Notes: generated by a model from the letters alone, not told the origin. A DNA stretch of 32,537 bases from Eimeria necatrix (GCF_000499385.1 NW_013655362.1:1-32537), one strand, 5' to 3'. Positions 1-10,801 are shown, counted from the first letter of the stretch. Program-made: numbers and translations.

Positions 1-372
1 ATTTTACGCGTTAAGGCGTCTGCTCAAACAAACAACAACAAAGAACGAAGGGAGAAACAGAAATGCTCAACTTCTGGCGGCGCTGCTCTCCACTCCACAT
101 AGCAGAAGCCCCTCCACACACACAATTTACTCCTTCCTTTACAGCATGCGACACAAAAAGGCGCACGCTTTAGAGCTGCAGCAAACACTTTCCAACCTCC
201 TACGGCGGAGGGAACTCTGATTGCTCACGAACATTTCTTTCCCCACCAAGCCAAGAAGCTGTTCGATATTTCTTCCTCCCAGAGAGCACATAATGCAGTA
301 CAGTTATGGAACGAAATACAAACAACGATCCCTTATGTTCGGAGAACACAAAAACGTGAGAATAGCGTGCGG
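1..372. other. No gene seen; left edge of window
   Basis: I see no credible reading frame, RNA gene or strong repeat here. The stretch contains a short CA run near 115-122 and otherwise mixed sequence. It ends directly at the 22-bp tandem array. Confidence 0.5.
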
Positions 373-453
373 TGCATGACGCGATATTTTATGACGCGAT
401 ATTTTAGTCTGCATGACGCGATATTTTAGTCTGCATGACGCGATATTTTAGTC
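373..453. repeat. 22-bp tandem repeat array
   Basis: The unit is gcatgacgcgatattttagt plus ct (22 bp). There are about four units; the first is shortened to 18 bp because it lacks the agtct tail, and the last runs into gtccacatgc. The full units are identical, so the array is recent or kept uniform. Units abut with no unique spacers, so this is a minisatellite. Function unknown. Confidence 0.93.
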
Positions 454-480
454 CACATGCAATGTGCTTGCGGCCTGTCC

Positions 481-511
481 CACAGTTCACAGTGCACAGT
501 TCACAGTGCAC
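481..511. repeat. 14-bp tandem repeat, two units
   Basis: The unit cacagttcacagtg occurs twice without mismatch and is followed by the first bases of a third (cac). Each junction creates a gtgcac palindrome. It lies 27 bp after the 22-bp array, so the left end of the window concentrates short-period tandem repeats. Confidence 0.88.
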
Positions 512-527
512 GATTCTCATTGCAAAC

Positions 528-590
528 GCATGCACATCTGCACTCATGTTTTGCGACACAGAGAGATACTTGCATGCAGCATGCAATGCA
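528..590. promoter_or_regulatory. TGCATGC/GCATGCA motif cluster
   Basis: GCATGCA at 528-534 and TGCATGC at 571-577 (overlapping GCATGCA at 572-578) form the densest group of this palindromic heptamer in the window, followed by another gcatg. TGCATGC-type motifs are over-represented in apicomplexan intergenic DNA and resemble ApiAP2-type sites. That they regulate anything here is inference, since no downstream gene is identified. Confidence 0.2.
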
Positions 591-659
591 ACCGATTGCC
601 TATCGTAGCCTTTTGCACTGTTTCTGCATTTCTTTAAGATACAACAATATCAGCTTATG

Positions 660-1111
660 AATGCTTCCCGGCAAGAATAGTGGGAGCTCTCTTGAGTCAA
701 AGTATTTCAGGCCACAAGTAGGTCTAGAAAAGCGTTCGTTCTTCTGCCTTATAACTTGTAAGCTTACGTCCTAAATAAAACAAAAAGCGTATTATCTTTG
801 TTGCGATTATAGAGATTTCTTCATGCTTAAATGCTGCTACAAGTAGCCAAAGGAAACAGCGTTTATGTGCCCACATCGATCGCTCAATGCTTCCCGGCAA
901 GAATAGTGGGAGCTCTCTTGAGTCAAAGTATTTCAGGCCACAAGTAGGTCTAGAAAAGCGTTCGTTCTTCTGCCTTATAACTTGTAAGCTTACGTCCTAA
1001 ATAAAACAAAAAGCGTATTATCTTTGTTGCGATTATAGAGATTTCTTCATGCTTAAATGCTGCTACAAGTAGCCAAAGGAAACAGCGTTTATGTGCCCAC
1101 ATCGATCGCTC
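660..1111. repeat. Exact 226-bp tandem duplication
   Basis: Positions 660-885 and 886-1111 appear identical base for base over 226 bp, head to tail. The junction is cgctcaatgc, and the second copy ends at cgctcaagcc, where identity stops after aa. No terminal inverted repeats or coding content are evident. Exact identity means either a very recent duplication or an assembly or polymorphism artefact. Confidence 0.95.
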
Positions 1112-2980
1112 AAGCCAGCGGATATCTTTCGCAAACCTTTTCAATATTCCATCTAAACGGCACCAGAGATAATACAGCTATGCTTGCTGGCTTACACCTC
1201 GAACGAAAGCTCACAGCTGCCTGCCCTCCAATATTTTAGAAGCCTGACGCTGCATGCTCCCGGCATTCCATCCTGGTGTGAATACTGGAGCCAATGAAAC
1301 CGTCTTGCTTTTCTCTCCATTTACTTTTTTCAGAAAGACAGGCGTTGCATTGCACTGTCTCGACTGATTGTAATGGCTATCGCTGCACTTGTCATTGCTA
1401 TGACATTCACAAACTAGGTATTCAGTAAGAGTTTTCGCAACGGCTTCTTACCCGCTTCGTATTGTTTTTGAGCGCCGCTACTTAAAAACCGAAAAGTTCA
1501 TTTTCCTGCCCTTATGTGCGTGGCGATGAACATCAGTTAGACGCTTCAGCTAGCAGCGTCCTTGAAGTCAAATGATTGCATTGTCGCTCATGGTGAACCT
1601 CACAGTTTTAGGTTTTCCTTATGAGGTGCACGAAATTGCTTTGCAAATGAAGAAGCGGCACCGGCGGTGAAGGAAAACGTAACTGCCGATTCTCTAGCAG
1701 GAGCATTCTGCCGCAATGGCGTGCTGCTTAAATTGAGCTGCTTAGTCCGCGCTGTCCGCAAAGCAAATTGATAACGTATCGAGAAACGAATGCACAACAA
1801 AATATATTCCTCTCAGGTTTAAACAAGGCACTGATCTTCGGCGCAGCAGTGCTTCATCATCAGGAAGCCTAGAGGCGTTTCTTCATCTGTTGGATAACAG
1901 TCACTGCCTCAGCGCATTGCCAAGCATGCAACAGACTCTCTTTATATATGTCTTGGTTCCCAAGCTGACGGAAAAATCACGCTCTGCTTTGTCAAAAGTA
2001 TTTTCATGGTGAGGCACCCGAACGTTAGAATTATGTTAAAAGTCTAGAAACAGGTACACTGAGAGTAGCACACAATGGACAGCGCGCGCAAAAGTGTGAT
2101 TGTTTTGTTAAAGGGAATGCCGCCAAACTTCTGGACAATACCAACCTCGGGTAAAAGTCGCGACAAAGCCACAATGGTCATATGGTTGTATCACCAGCAG
2201 AGCAGATTGTCATCTCGATAAAATGTTCTTTCAGTTAAATCTCTCATGCCTCATTCGCCATACTCAAAGCTTTTTGAAGCTACACTGCGCCACAACTGCA
2301 TTGGCCAGGGAGGTGTTTGAATCTATTAATCCAACAGCTCTGTTTTTATCCTTTTTTTATATGTTTGTGCCTTAGCTGGCTTACCGACTGCAAAGCATTA
2401 TGCACTTTGTTGTCTGATACCTTATACGTTGGCGAGCAATCAAAGATTACATGAAGCGAAGCCCTTCGACATCATGCTTGTGTACAACTCTCCGGTGCCC
2501 CAGTAATATCCAGGTGCACACATTTGTAGATACACGAAATGAGCAAACCTCTATTCCAAAAAAGCATGCATTCCTTAAAATCCCAGTATGAGACCCCGAG
2601 TGAAGCTCTGTCATTGAGAACACTGCACATTTTAGGGATAGCGCCAATATCTCCAAGGCTTTCCACTTTTCAAACAACTTCTACAGCTATCTAGTGGAGA
2701 AAAACGCAGAAGACTGCCACAAATGAGGTACTTTATGCCTTCGTCGCCAGATTTGCCATGGGGACACGTGAAGAGGTTCCTCTTTAATGCATATTCTGTG
2801 TGGTTGGCGCATGGCTCTTCCGCACAACTTTGAGGGATCAAGCGACGCACGCGCTGAAAGTGCAAGCACCCAAGTAACCAAGTAGTATGCGAAGGCATCT
2901 ATATGCTGTAGCAGACGAAGAAACATGGAAGCCAAGCACCTCCATACAAAGACGTAAAATTATTGCTACACACGGTATCT
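1112..2980. other. No gene seen
   Basis: Only short frames of under 90 codons on both strands, mutually overlapping and without recognisable domains. A single TGCATGC is at 1251-1257 and a GCATGCA at 2564-2570. No repeat shared with the rest of the window was found. Confidence 0.45.
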
Positions 2981-3187
2981 CTACCCGCAATGAAGCACTT
3001 GTACGGGGCCTCTGAAACTATATGATGACAAAGAGTCGCTCTCGAATGCAAATTGTCCAAGTATTTGTGCTGTTAAGCATGAGGCATCAAACAGAAGTGG
3101 GTAGCATGGCTGGCCCTCAACTACTAGAGACGGTACGTAGAAGCTGGCAACTATCAGCACGACAGATACGCGCAATAGGAGAGCCAT
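2981..3187 (-). CDS. Candidate small secreted protein ORF or exon
   Basis: Reading from the internal ATG at 3187 gives 68 codons. The N-terminus MALLLRVSVVLIVASF... has one arginine and then a long aliphatic run to about residue 22, followed by polar residues (EGQP), which is the layout of a cleavable signal peptide. The mature part would be about 45 residues with three cysteines and no recognised domain. An upstream ATG at 3259 adds 24 residues including a lysine run; I prefer 3187 because it puts the hydrophobic run at the start. No promoter, obvious splice site or homologue is visible. It could be a chance frame with a hydrophobic stretch, or the first exon of a spliced gene whose other exons I cannot identify. 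Confidence 0.15.
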   Translation of the reverse strand: MALLLRVSVVLIVASFYVPSLVVEGQPCYPLLFDASCLTAQILGQFAFESDSLSSYSFRGPVQVLHCG

Positions 3188-5777
3188 AAATCCTTTTTTC
3201 TTGTTGCCTGCCCATGTGTTTTTGTTTATATGCTTAACTGGCAACCCAGGCAAAGCCAACGAGCTTCATGATGAGTTTTTCCGGGCTCATCGACGTGGCT
3301 CTTCCATCGCACGAGCTTCCAAGTTGTAAGCAGTTACTGAGGACGCAAGGATGTATTGCGCAACCACTCACCCTAGAATAATCATTTCTCAAGATTGCTG
3401 TAATACATCTATTTACTACTACAGGAAGGAAACGAAAGCCATCAGATGCGTTCATCTATGAACTAAACAACAGTGCATAAATAGCCTTTTATCAAAATCA
3501 CATTTTTCCTGCGGGGCACGGGGGCGCGTGATGTGCAAGCAGTTGTGAACTTTATGCTCTCAAGTATCGTAATGGCATCTCAGTCGGGGGATTGCAACCT
3601 TGGAACTCTTGTGTAGGCTGATTTTCGCTTTCCATATTGCGGGCACTGCGGACTAGATATTTCACGCCACGCAAGAAGCTCACGCTCTTGTGGAGCAAAC
3701 TGCTCGGTATGTTAGTGATTTCTGGAATCGCGCAGTTGAGTACATTGGAAATTGTAAATGACGAAAGGAACAGAAGCGCCTGCTGACAGATAATGGCACA
3801 TTTAATATTTCCTGTTAACGAAAAAAAATAGAGAAATTCGGCGTCGCATTGCGCGGCATTTCTGTTACCTGGACGGTCACCGAGACGCCCACAAAACATG
3901 CGATACACGTTGATCGCGAAGAGAGAGAAGCAATCATTCTTTTCACGAAAACTTACTCTAGAAATGAATTGGGTATCTAGAAAATGCACAGTTGAGAAAG
4001 AACGGAGATACAGCAGGACATATATAGAAACATTTGCCAGCCTTGATGTGTTTGGCTCTTTCCCACACGTACTTGCTGGAAAATGAGCTAACAGTTTTAA
4101 TCAGCTAACAAAATGACGTGTGCAAACAAGAATCAAGCGTATCTAGAGAAAAGCTGCTGGACACTTGCTGTGTTTAATGAGACTCTGCAGCGTGACAAGC
4201 GCATCTGGGTGCATTCACCATGAACAACCACCATGTGGGTTGCGTGCTGCTGCATGCACTCAAAATGATGGAGGTGCATCTCAGAAAAACAAGGAGTGAC
4301 CAAAATTTACAAAAAACAATTCGCAGCTCAGAAAAAAGGTCAAGCGGGTTCAAGGTGAGCAGTCTTCTCTTTTGTGTCAATGCACAGCCTAGGGTTGAAA
4401 AGGCCAAACAAGAACGATGCCAGATGTGCATCACAGAACGAAAAGGACGCTTTAGCAGTTTATCAAAATAGATTGTGCGTGGCACGTGCACCTTGAAGTA
4501 GCCGCCCTAATGTGGCTTTCGCACTTTCCGAGAGCTGTTTGCCCAGAGCCACGTGCCCTTTCCACATCACGTTAACACATAGAGCACTGCAATGTGGAAA
4601 ACTTTGCCCCGATTCACAAATAAACTTGTCACGGGTAAAAGCGTCACACAGCGGTAGATATTTCCACAGCGAGCTTTGAACCTCGGTTCTATCCTGCACG
4701 CACGACAGACCTACCAGATTTAATTAACTAACGAGTTGCAAATGCAGCTTCGTCATTGTGGCTCTGTTCCACCTTCACAAAGAACAATCTGTTTGTTAAA
4801 CGAACAATCTTTTTCTTCCCTTGCTGTCATTGTCATCGTCGTAAAAGACATTGGGTAGGTGGGTGGCGTGTTGTGGCAGTAACTTTTGACGTCTGTTCAC
4901 AGTAACAGTTGAAAATAATTCAGCGTTCGGGAATGCATATCACAGTCATCAAGAAAACGATAGTATAGTTCCTCGCAAATGACGATACGTATATCTGCTG
5001 AAGTGATTGAGCCGACTTTCCAGCTTTGGCAAAGCTTAGCAACGGCCTGCTATTTTTTGTCCAAATGCGGCAGCTTAATTGATTATCCACAGTTGCTCGG
5101 AAGTACAGAAAGCTTACAAGCTGAGCGTTCAATGAATTGGGAAGTCTTTTAATTCAACTAACAATTTCGTATTCTTCTATCAGGACGGGTATCTTCAAAG
5201 CTGCTTGTACACTACGCGAGTTTGTGTGCAGGCCCACTGGCTGGTGGGTTTCCATAAAATGTTCAAGGAATCTTCAATGCCCTCGTCTCCACAAAATGCT
5301 CAATGGATCAACAAACATCACCAACACAATGGCCGAGGATAACAGGAATCTTTGGAAATAGTGCATGACTCTGCCGAAGCAACCATAGCTCGTACTCCAC
5401 CACTATGCACAGAGACTCTAGAGATTCCATGGTGAAGCTGGCTCACCTAAACGACACAAACACAACAACGAGCTTTCAATAAAAAAGGATTCCGTTTCAA
5501 AGCCAACAAAAGACGTTGCAGCACAGTACGGTGCAAAGCATTCAACGATGGGCCCATCATCACACAAGGTTTCTAAATCAGCACGGGAGGTGGGGTTGTA
5601 AGCAACCCCAAGGCATTGCCTTGTCTTCAATCAAGTGGCTAAATTCACGGCAGATAAAAACCCGCGTACAGCTGTTATAAATGCGACATTTGAACGCCAA
5701 GCGCTGTACGTGAACAACGCAGGCGTCGCTAGCTTGAAGTCAATACGCTTTGATGATCCACTCAGCACGCCCACGTC
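3188..5777. other. No gene seen
   Basis: The longest frame is 145 codons on the minus strand (3552-3989). It has no recognisable domain, scattered hydrophobic patches and an overlapping plus-strand frame, so I do not call it. A TGCATGC is at 4251-4257. A short direct repeat gaacaatct recurs near 4783 and 4802. Confidence 0.45.
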
Positions 5778-6437
5778 TTCGGTCAACCAGTAACGCTGTG
5801 AGCGGTGTGCACATACAGGGCATTTGACGCTGCCGGCACCAAAACGTACACTGCAGCCACGCGTCGAAATGATCGGATAACGTCCATCTACTCATAGTAA
5901 TATTTCCAACCAGTGCATAATACCTCTGCCTGCTTCAGCGACTGCGGTATGCAAGGCCTAGGCGAGAGATCATTGCGTTTTAGCGTACTTCGCACACAAT
6001 AAGTCACGAATACCGTTGTGTTAGTAGTACAGACGTCTGACGCGGCACATGAAGCATTCCCGCTGTAGAAAAAAGCGACGCGCGTGTCTGCATGCGTTGA
6101 CATTCAGCATTCTTCTCTCGTACCCACGTAACGGCATTCCCTCTTCTGTACTCTCACGGCCGGATCCGCAATAAACGACACACAGAATGTGGCGACCTCG
6201 GCGGTCGGGAAACTGGTGTCTCAGCCACTGAAGCTTCATGCTTACGCTACATCAACCAAGCGAAAATAGTTCTTAGTCCGATACAGAAAACCGCGCGATA
6301 GCATACTCAACAGCTTGGCAGCCCTGTATGAACTGCCAGCTCTCCACACTCACTTGCTGAAAGTTTGATTCTCAGCCTTTATTGGCCAACCAAAAGGCTT
6401 GGAAGCTGTTGACATCTCACGTGATGGTTTGCAGTCT
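5778..6437. repeat. Dispersed repeat, copy A
   Basis: Homologous to copy B at 11663-12334 in the same orientation. The left part (5778-5956) matches only at roughly 75-80% by eye, with small gaps. The core 5957-6414 aligns to 11849-12306 without any gap and with about seven substitutions in 458 bp. The match then decays within about 25 bp after a small indel. The core contains a TGCATGC (6089-6095) and, on the minus strand, a 72-codon frame (6021-6239) shared with copy B. No terminal inverted repeats, target-site duplication or transposase frame is seen, so the repeat class is unknown. Confidence 0.93.
6021..6239 (-). other. 72-codon frame conserved in repeat copy A
   Basis: An arginine-rich and cysteine-containing frame (starts MKLQWLRHQFPDRRGRHILC) that is also open in copy B at 11913-12131. 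Only three bases differ between the two frames, and all three change the protein (K2R and residues 61-62 EC to VR). There is no synonymous change, so the comparison gives no sign of purifying selection. I recognise no domain. Most likely the frame is open in both simply because the copies are nearly identical. Confidence 0.12.
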
Positions 6438-7347
6438 GGTATTCACCATGAAAACAGCGCATGTGTGCGACACATGCTCGCGCATGCATTCGAAGTACGG
6501 GGCATTCATTTCAACACAACAGGAATGGCACAAATTGCGCGAAACAAAACTTGCTCGGAAAGTGCTTACAAAGTGAACGCGTACGCTGCTTTCTCCATTA
6601 GGTCGCCCTGTTGCGTGGCGATGTTCGCCCGAGGCCGAATTCAAGTCAGCATTGTACCGCTCCACAAAGAAAAAAAACTCCACAGCATGGCAAAACAAAC
6701 AGTACGCCAGATTTGCGTTCAAAGTTAAGGGCCCTACAATGTTTCTGGCTAGGCCAAAACGCTATGCGCACAGAGCATCTCTTGTTTTCTTCTCACCATC
6801 TGAAGCACAAACGGTCTGGCCAAAGCTGTGTTGACTGAAGTGCAGTCTTTCCACACGCGCAAAATCAAGATCGCCATAGGTGCTTTTGAGGCATGGTCTA
6901 CGCCTTATCTCTGCCCTGGCAAATGTATCGCACGGGCAAAATTTGCCAACTTTATTCTTTGCCCTAGATTCCGTTGTGACAATAGGCTTCTCAGACTGGA
7001 ATTCGTGTAGATTCATTACGAGAAATTCGATAGCTCAGATATTGAACGAACACGCCACACTCGATATCTGTTGGGCGCCACTGCGGGAGAACACCTCAAG
7101 CCCCCTAATGCATGTAATGGGTATCAGCGGAAACTTGGCCGAGCTGTTAACAGATGTCCTAACGCAGCTCCGTGAGTGCCTATGAAATCTTCATCATTTA
7201 TCTGCTATTTTCCTGTTCAAATCCCGCAAGTGAATTGATCTCAAGCAGTTGCCCACGCCTGAAAACAGACTTACAAACTACGTGTTGAGTTGTCCAGTTT
7301 GCGTTTTCTGATGCACCTACGGTTTCTGCACTCCGTTATGAGCGAAA
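6438..7347. other. No gene seen
   Basis: Overlapping short frames on both strands (up to about 109 codons) without recognisable domains. The segment to about 6570 and again near 6800-6830 shows weak similarity to 8390-8510, suggesting that the copy A repeat once extended further right. GCATGCA occurs at 6482-6488. Confidence 0.4.
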
Positions 7348-7932
7348 ATGTCTCCGAAGCTGCTCGTGCAATACACGCACGGTTATACGTGGAAAGAGCC
7401 CGTCTCAAACCAAGAGTGTGCGCAAACCATCAATAAAGAGCACAAAAGCTCAGCCTGCGAAACAATGGTGACGCTAAAAAAAGTGCATGCACTCTGTGAG
7501 CCAGCGACTTTGGTTGTTGTTATTGAAGTTGGTGTAGTAGCTTGCGGCGTCATTCCCTGTCTGACTTTTTCTATTGCTAGGGACTTCAGAACTGCTCACA
7601 AACACAACTATTTCGTTGCTGCAGAAAGTCGCTCCGTTGCATATGCAGCGAAAAGTATTCGCAAGGATCAATGTACGGACATGGGTGGAAGTCTGCGTGA
7701 GCTTTTGGGTCACAATCGTTTCTGTCTTGCTGCCTGGAGGGGACTAATTCGCGACACTAGTAGGCGAGTCCTGTGCTGTCTGCTGAGCCTCGAACGAGTC
7801 AATGAGCAATTTTTCAAGCAATCGCGAACAATAAATTCGAGCGTTTCCAGTGCTTCCAATCTACAGCCATGCCCTTTTCTCTCTAGAAACAGAGAAAGCC
7901 GAGAAAAAGTAGAAAGCAGCAGGGCAAGATAG
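7348..7932 (+). CDS. Longest ORF in window, hypothetical (194 codons)
   Basis: The frame starts MSPKLLVQYTHGYTWKEP and ends in a basic, serine-rich tail. The start context gcgaaaATG has the purine/A-rich upstream bases often seen at protist starts, and I used the first ATG. A hydrophobic stretch lies at about residues 53-76 (TLVVVIEVGVVACGVIPCLTF), interrupted by one glutamate, so membrane insertion is uncertain. No domain is recognised. A 150-codon frame on the other strand (7710-8162) overlaps its 3' third, which is typical of a locally stop-poor segment rather than a gene. Given the low stop density, one ORF of this size in 32 kb is only mildly surprising. It could be an exon, an unspliced small gene or chance. 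Confidence 0.2.
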   Translation: MSPKLLVQYTHGYTWKEPVSNQECAQTINKEHKSSACETMVTLKKVHALCEPATLVVVIEVGVVACGVIPCLTFSIARDFRTAHKHNYFVAAESRSVAYAAKSIRKDQCTDMGGSLRELLGHNRFCLAAWRGLIRDTSRRVLCCLLSLERVNEQFFKQSRTINSSVSSASNLQPCPFLSRNRESREKVESSRAR

Positions 7933-8159
7933 CCATCGTTTGACGAAAAGAATGAAACAGCTTTATTGAAGCCACGAGAAAATGCGGAAAGGCCGAGATG
8001 AACTTCTCCCAACTCACGGTCTGACGAACATGGATAGAGGGTGCTGAGAGGTCTTCGGACTACACGCCAGTCGCAAAGATGGGGAGAGCAGTAGATCAGC
8101 CACTGACCATTAACGCTTCTGATATACTGCCCACACGAAAACAAACGCTCATCGAAACA

Positions 8160-8510
8160 CAAAGAACTCGTTCAGGGGCAAAATCACGCCGCAGTGACCC
8201 ATTCCCGAATGCACTGGCCTCTTGACTGACCCACTTGCTGGAATGTTTTCATTTTCAGCCCTTCCTAGTAGGCCAGTCGGTGCAGGTGAATTGAATAAAA
8301 TTTCGCATAGCCTGCAAGACGTTGGCCAATGGATTTGAGTTAGATGTTGCTGTCTGGCAAAAACTGACACCTGTATCCACCTTGAAAACAGCTCAAATGT
8401 GCGGCACGTGCTTGCGCGTGCATTCAAAGTGCAGGCAGCGCACTTTAGCACAGCGCAAATGATGCGGCATAGGCGAAGCACAAACGTCTGGCAGAAGGCC
8501 GGAGTAATTT
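8160..8510. repeat. Diverged relative of the copy A/B repeat
   Basis: The segment cccacttgctg ... tttcagcc ... ggcc at about 8230-8275 lines up with ctcacttgctg ... ctcagcc ... ggcc of copy A (about 6350-6390). Then ccttgaaaacagc...atgtgcg near 8380-8402 lines up with ccatgaaaacagc...atgtgcg near 6447-6470, and gaagcacaaacg near 8475 with 6802. Spacing is kept up to the last block, where about 230 bp would be missing. Similarity is patchy and was judged by eye, so true homology needs an alignment. Confidence 0.45.
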
Positions 8511-10552
8511 TGATTTAAAGCTTTCTTTTCCCTTTGGCCGACGCTTCGCCTAGTAATTGTAATGCGAAGCGGGCATCAAGCCAACTGCATACAGCACTAC
8601 GAAGACAGAAGTTCAGCAGCCCCCATAAACAAAAAGTGCCTAAAACCTGCGTTTAACGTGAACGGAACGACAAGGCCCTTGTCTCGTTTAGCGCGCTTTC
8701 ACACAAGCCGCGTCTCGCCGTCTCTCCAACCCACCATCTGAAACACATACAATATGATCGGAACCGCTATCGTTGGAATGCATATTCTCCTGGGGCACGC
8801 ACGGTATATTGTCATATATCCTAACAATGCGTGCTGTTAGCCTTAGATTTGTTTCTCATCCTGAATAGAGTAACAAGCTACTCACGGGAAAGCGAGCAAC
8901 AAAGGCGTGTTTGCCCTTGTTTTTCTTTGCCTAACGTTCTGTGGCTCGGCTGAAGACCGTCTTAGGAGTCACGCTAACGACCTAACAAACGGCAATAAGA
9001 GTCACTGAGAAACCCATGTGGATTGATAATGACTCAACGCTCGAGATCTCTGGCATGTTAATGATACCGCCAAGCTCTGCTCACGTTTGCAAAACGTCTG
9101 TCTGCAGTATGCCGTTTGACGCAAACATGCATACGCTGGTGCTTGTACAGGGTATCAACCATCTCAGTGCAGTTTGATATTGATTTCTGCACTCCAGCTG
9201 CGTTCAGCGTACTGTCTGCAAATTCAATCAGTTACAGGTATGTTTCCTAGCCCACGGAAAAATCTAAAATGCGACCTGCGATGCAGCAGTTCAAATCCTC
9301 GCTCGGTGCGGCTTTGATTCCCGAACCGTTCAACGTAAGTCATTATTCGAAAGCGCGCTCTACTGAAACGTGGTATAAATCAAGCGCTAACGTTTCCAGC
9401 GAACAAACTGGAAGTGAACAGCACAATGTGGCGTGAGCTGTGGCTGCAGATGCAGTCGGTGTCTGGGCATGCCAGTAGAAACAAGTGGAGGGAAAACTCC
9501 ACACGGCTAGTCAGTGATCTACGAAACAACGCGCCTTAATCACGTGGGGTTAGCAAGCAAATAAAGCAACGCTTCCTACAGACGCTTAATATGCAATGCA
9601 AAAGCCATATATGAGCTTCCGGCTCCTAAGAGGTCTTGAGGAGGAGCTAGTCAATTCATGTATTGCGCCAGCCCTGAACGGTCGATTGGTTCCACCTGAA
9701 GGCTGCCACAAGAGCACCCAGACGTTTTTCTAGCCATCAGATGTTCCAGCCAGCGATCTGTTTCGGACATGCTGCTTGCCAAAATCAAGCGTGCACCAAT
9801 TAGGAAACCCCTGGCCTCCCGTTCTCCAATGAGGAAGTATCAACACTGCAAGTCATCCGTAAAACTGCTCTCACCATTAAATGCGCAGCGAACTGCCTTT
9901 GTAGATTTCGCAAACTGTGGCTTTAAGGGGCACGGCTATTACCAACCAAACACGCAGGTAAGCCTGCGAGTTCGTTAAAAGGCATTTCTCTACAGACGCT
10001 GTAGCCAACATTCTGCTGAAGTACGTCTGCCGACTCAAAAATCAGATCAGGAAGCTTCTACATGAGCAGAGCCCGACGCCAGTAAAGACTTCGTTGCGTC
10101 TCTGCACACGCCCGTAGCCGCAGGTCCACGCATGTTGTCACCGTCGTGACGTTGTAGGTCGTGCATTCTTGGATACGTAAATGGATCAATGCACGTATAA
10201 TGTACACGCTGCTCCGTATATGTACAGAGGGAATCCACCCACTGTCTGCAAACGAAAATAGTATTTGAACCTCCCTACTCTCGAAACGAACACCATCTAC
10301 GTTTTAGAATTCCTTTTAGCACCGTTGCAGTGAAGATATTTAGAGAATCGAGTCCAGTCGTGTGCCGTAGACGTTGAACCACACTAGAATAACTGCGCAG
10401 CATTGTTTAGTGCAGCGAGCACGCATTCCAAAAACTCAAGAAAGGCTTTTCGGAGCCATGATCACCTTGAATGCTGCCCCCTTGACGTGTGTGACCCAGC
10501 GAACAGATACTCACGATAGCAAATCGACGCTTCGGCATTTTTAGAAGACATA
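8511..10552. other. No gene seen
   Basis: Unusually poor in open frames: from about 8500 to 9768 there is no frame of 60 codons on either strand. No repeats shared with other parts of the window were found. A tRNA B-box-like string near 9288 is not supported by a pairing T-stem. Confidence 0.5.
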
Positions 10553-10801
10553 TTGGAATTGTCCGCTGCCGGTACCCTAGGATCAGTGTCGGACGCGTCC
10601 GGGATAGAGTATATTGCCGTTCCTAACGCAAATGAAAATGCAGCAGAGCGCGAATATAGCCGTGATACAGCATTATGCACAAACTCGTCTTTGCTCCTTC
10701 TGTTTCTGCACTGGATGCCCTTTATACTGTGTGGCGCAGCACATTTAATTTTCATTCGAGGTATATTAGGCTCTAACAAAAAGTACACGACTCCCCGATA
10801 A
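10553..10801 (+). CDS. Candidate single-pass membrane ORF (82 codons)
   Basis: The N-terminal 45 residues are polar and acidic, with no lysine. A hydrophobic segment follows at about residues 47-69 (SSLLLLFLHWMPFILCGAAH...), and then a short basic tail (IRGILGSNKKYTTPR). This is the pattern of a tail-anchored or C-terminal transmembrane protein. No family is recognised. An overlapping 117-codon frame runs on the opposite strand (10462-10815), so the segment is simply stop-poor on both strands and coding direction cannot be decided. It could equally be a chance frame. Confidence 0.13.
   Translation: MELSAAGTLGSVSDASGIEYIAVPNANENAAEREYSRDTALCTNSSLLLLFLHWMPFILCGAAHLIFIRGILGSNKKYTTPR

Noticed and set aside
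373..453. CRISPR-like direct repeats
   Set aside because: Units abut without unique spacers, and no cas-like gene or other prokaryotic feature is present.
2635..2645. Telomere-like tttaggg
   Set aside because: A single occurrence with no array; likewise a lone ccctaaa near 23709.
3552..3989. 145-codon minus-strand ORF
   Set aside because: No domain, no coherent hydrophobic or charge pattern, and length within what chance can give in 32 kb.
7215..7224. tRNA B-box-like gttcaaatcc (also 9288-9298, 13205-13214, 13435-13444)
   Set aside because: Flanking bases do not form a T-stem, and no A-box or acceptor stem lies at the right distance in any of these cases.
7710..8162. 150-codon minus-strand ORF
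   Set aside because: Overlaps the 194-codon plus-strand frame, has no recognisable domain and an unremarkable composition; probably reflects locally low stop density.
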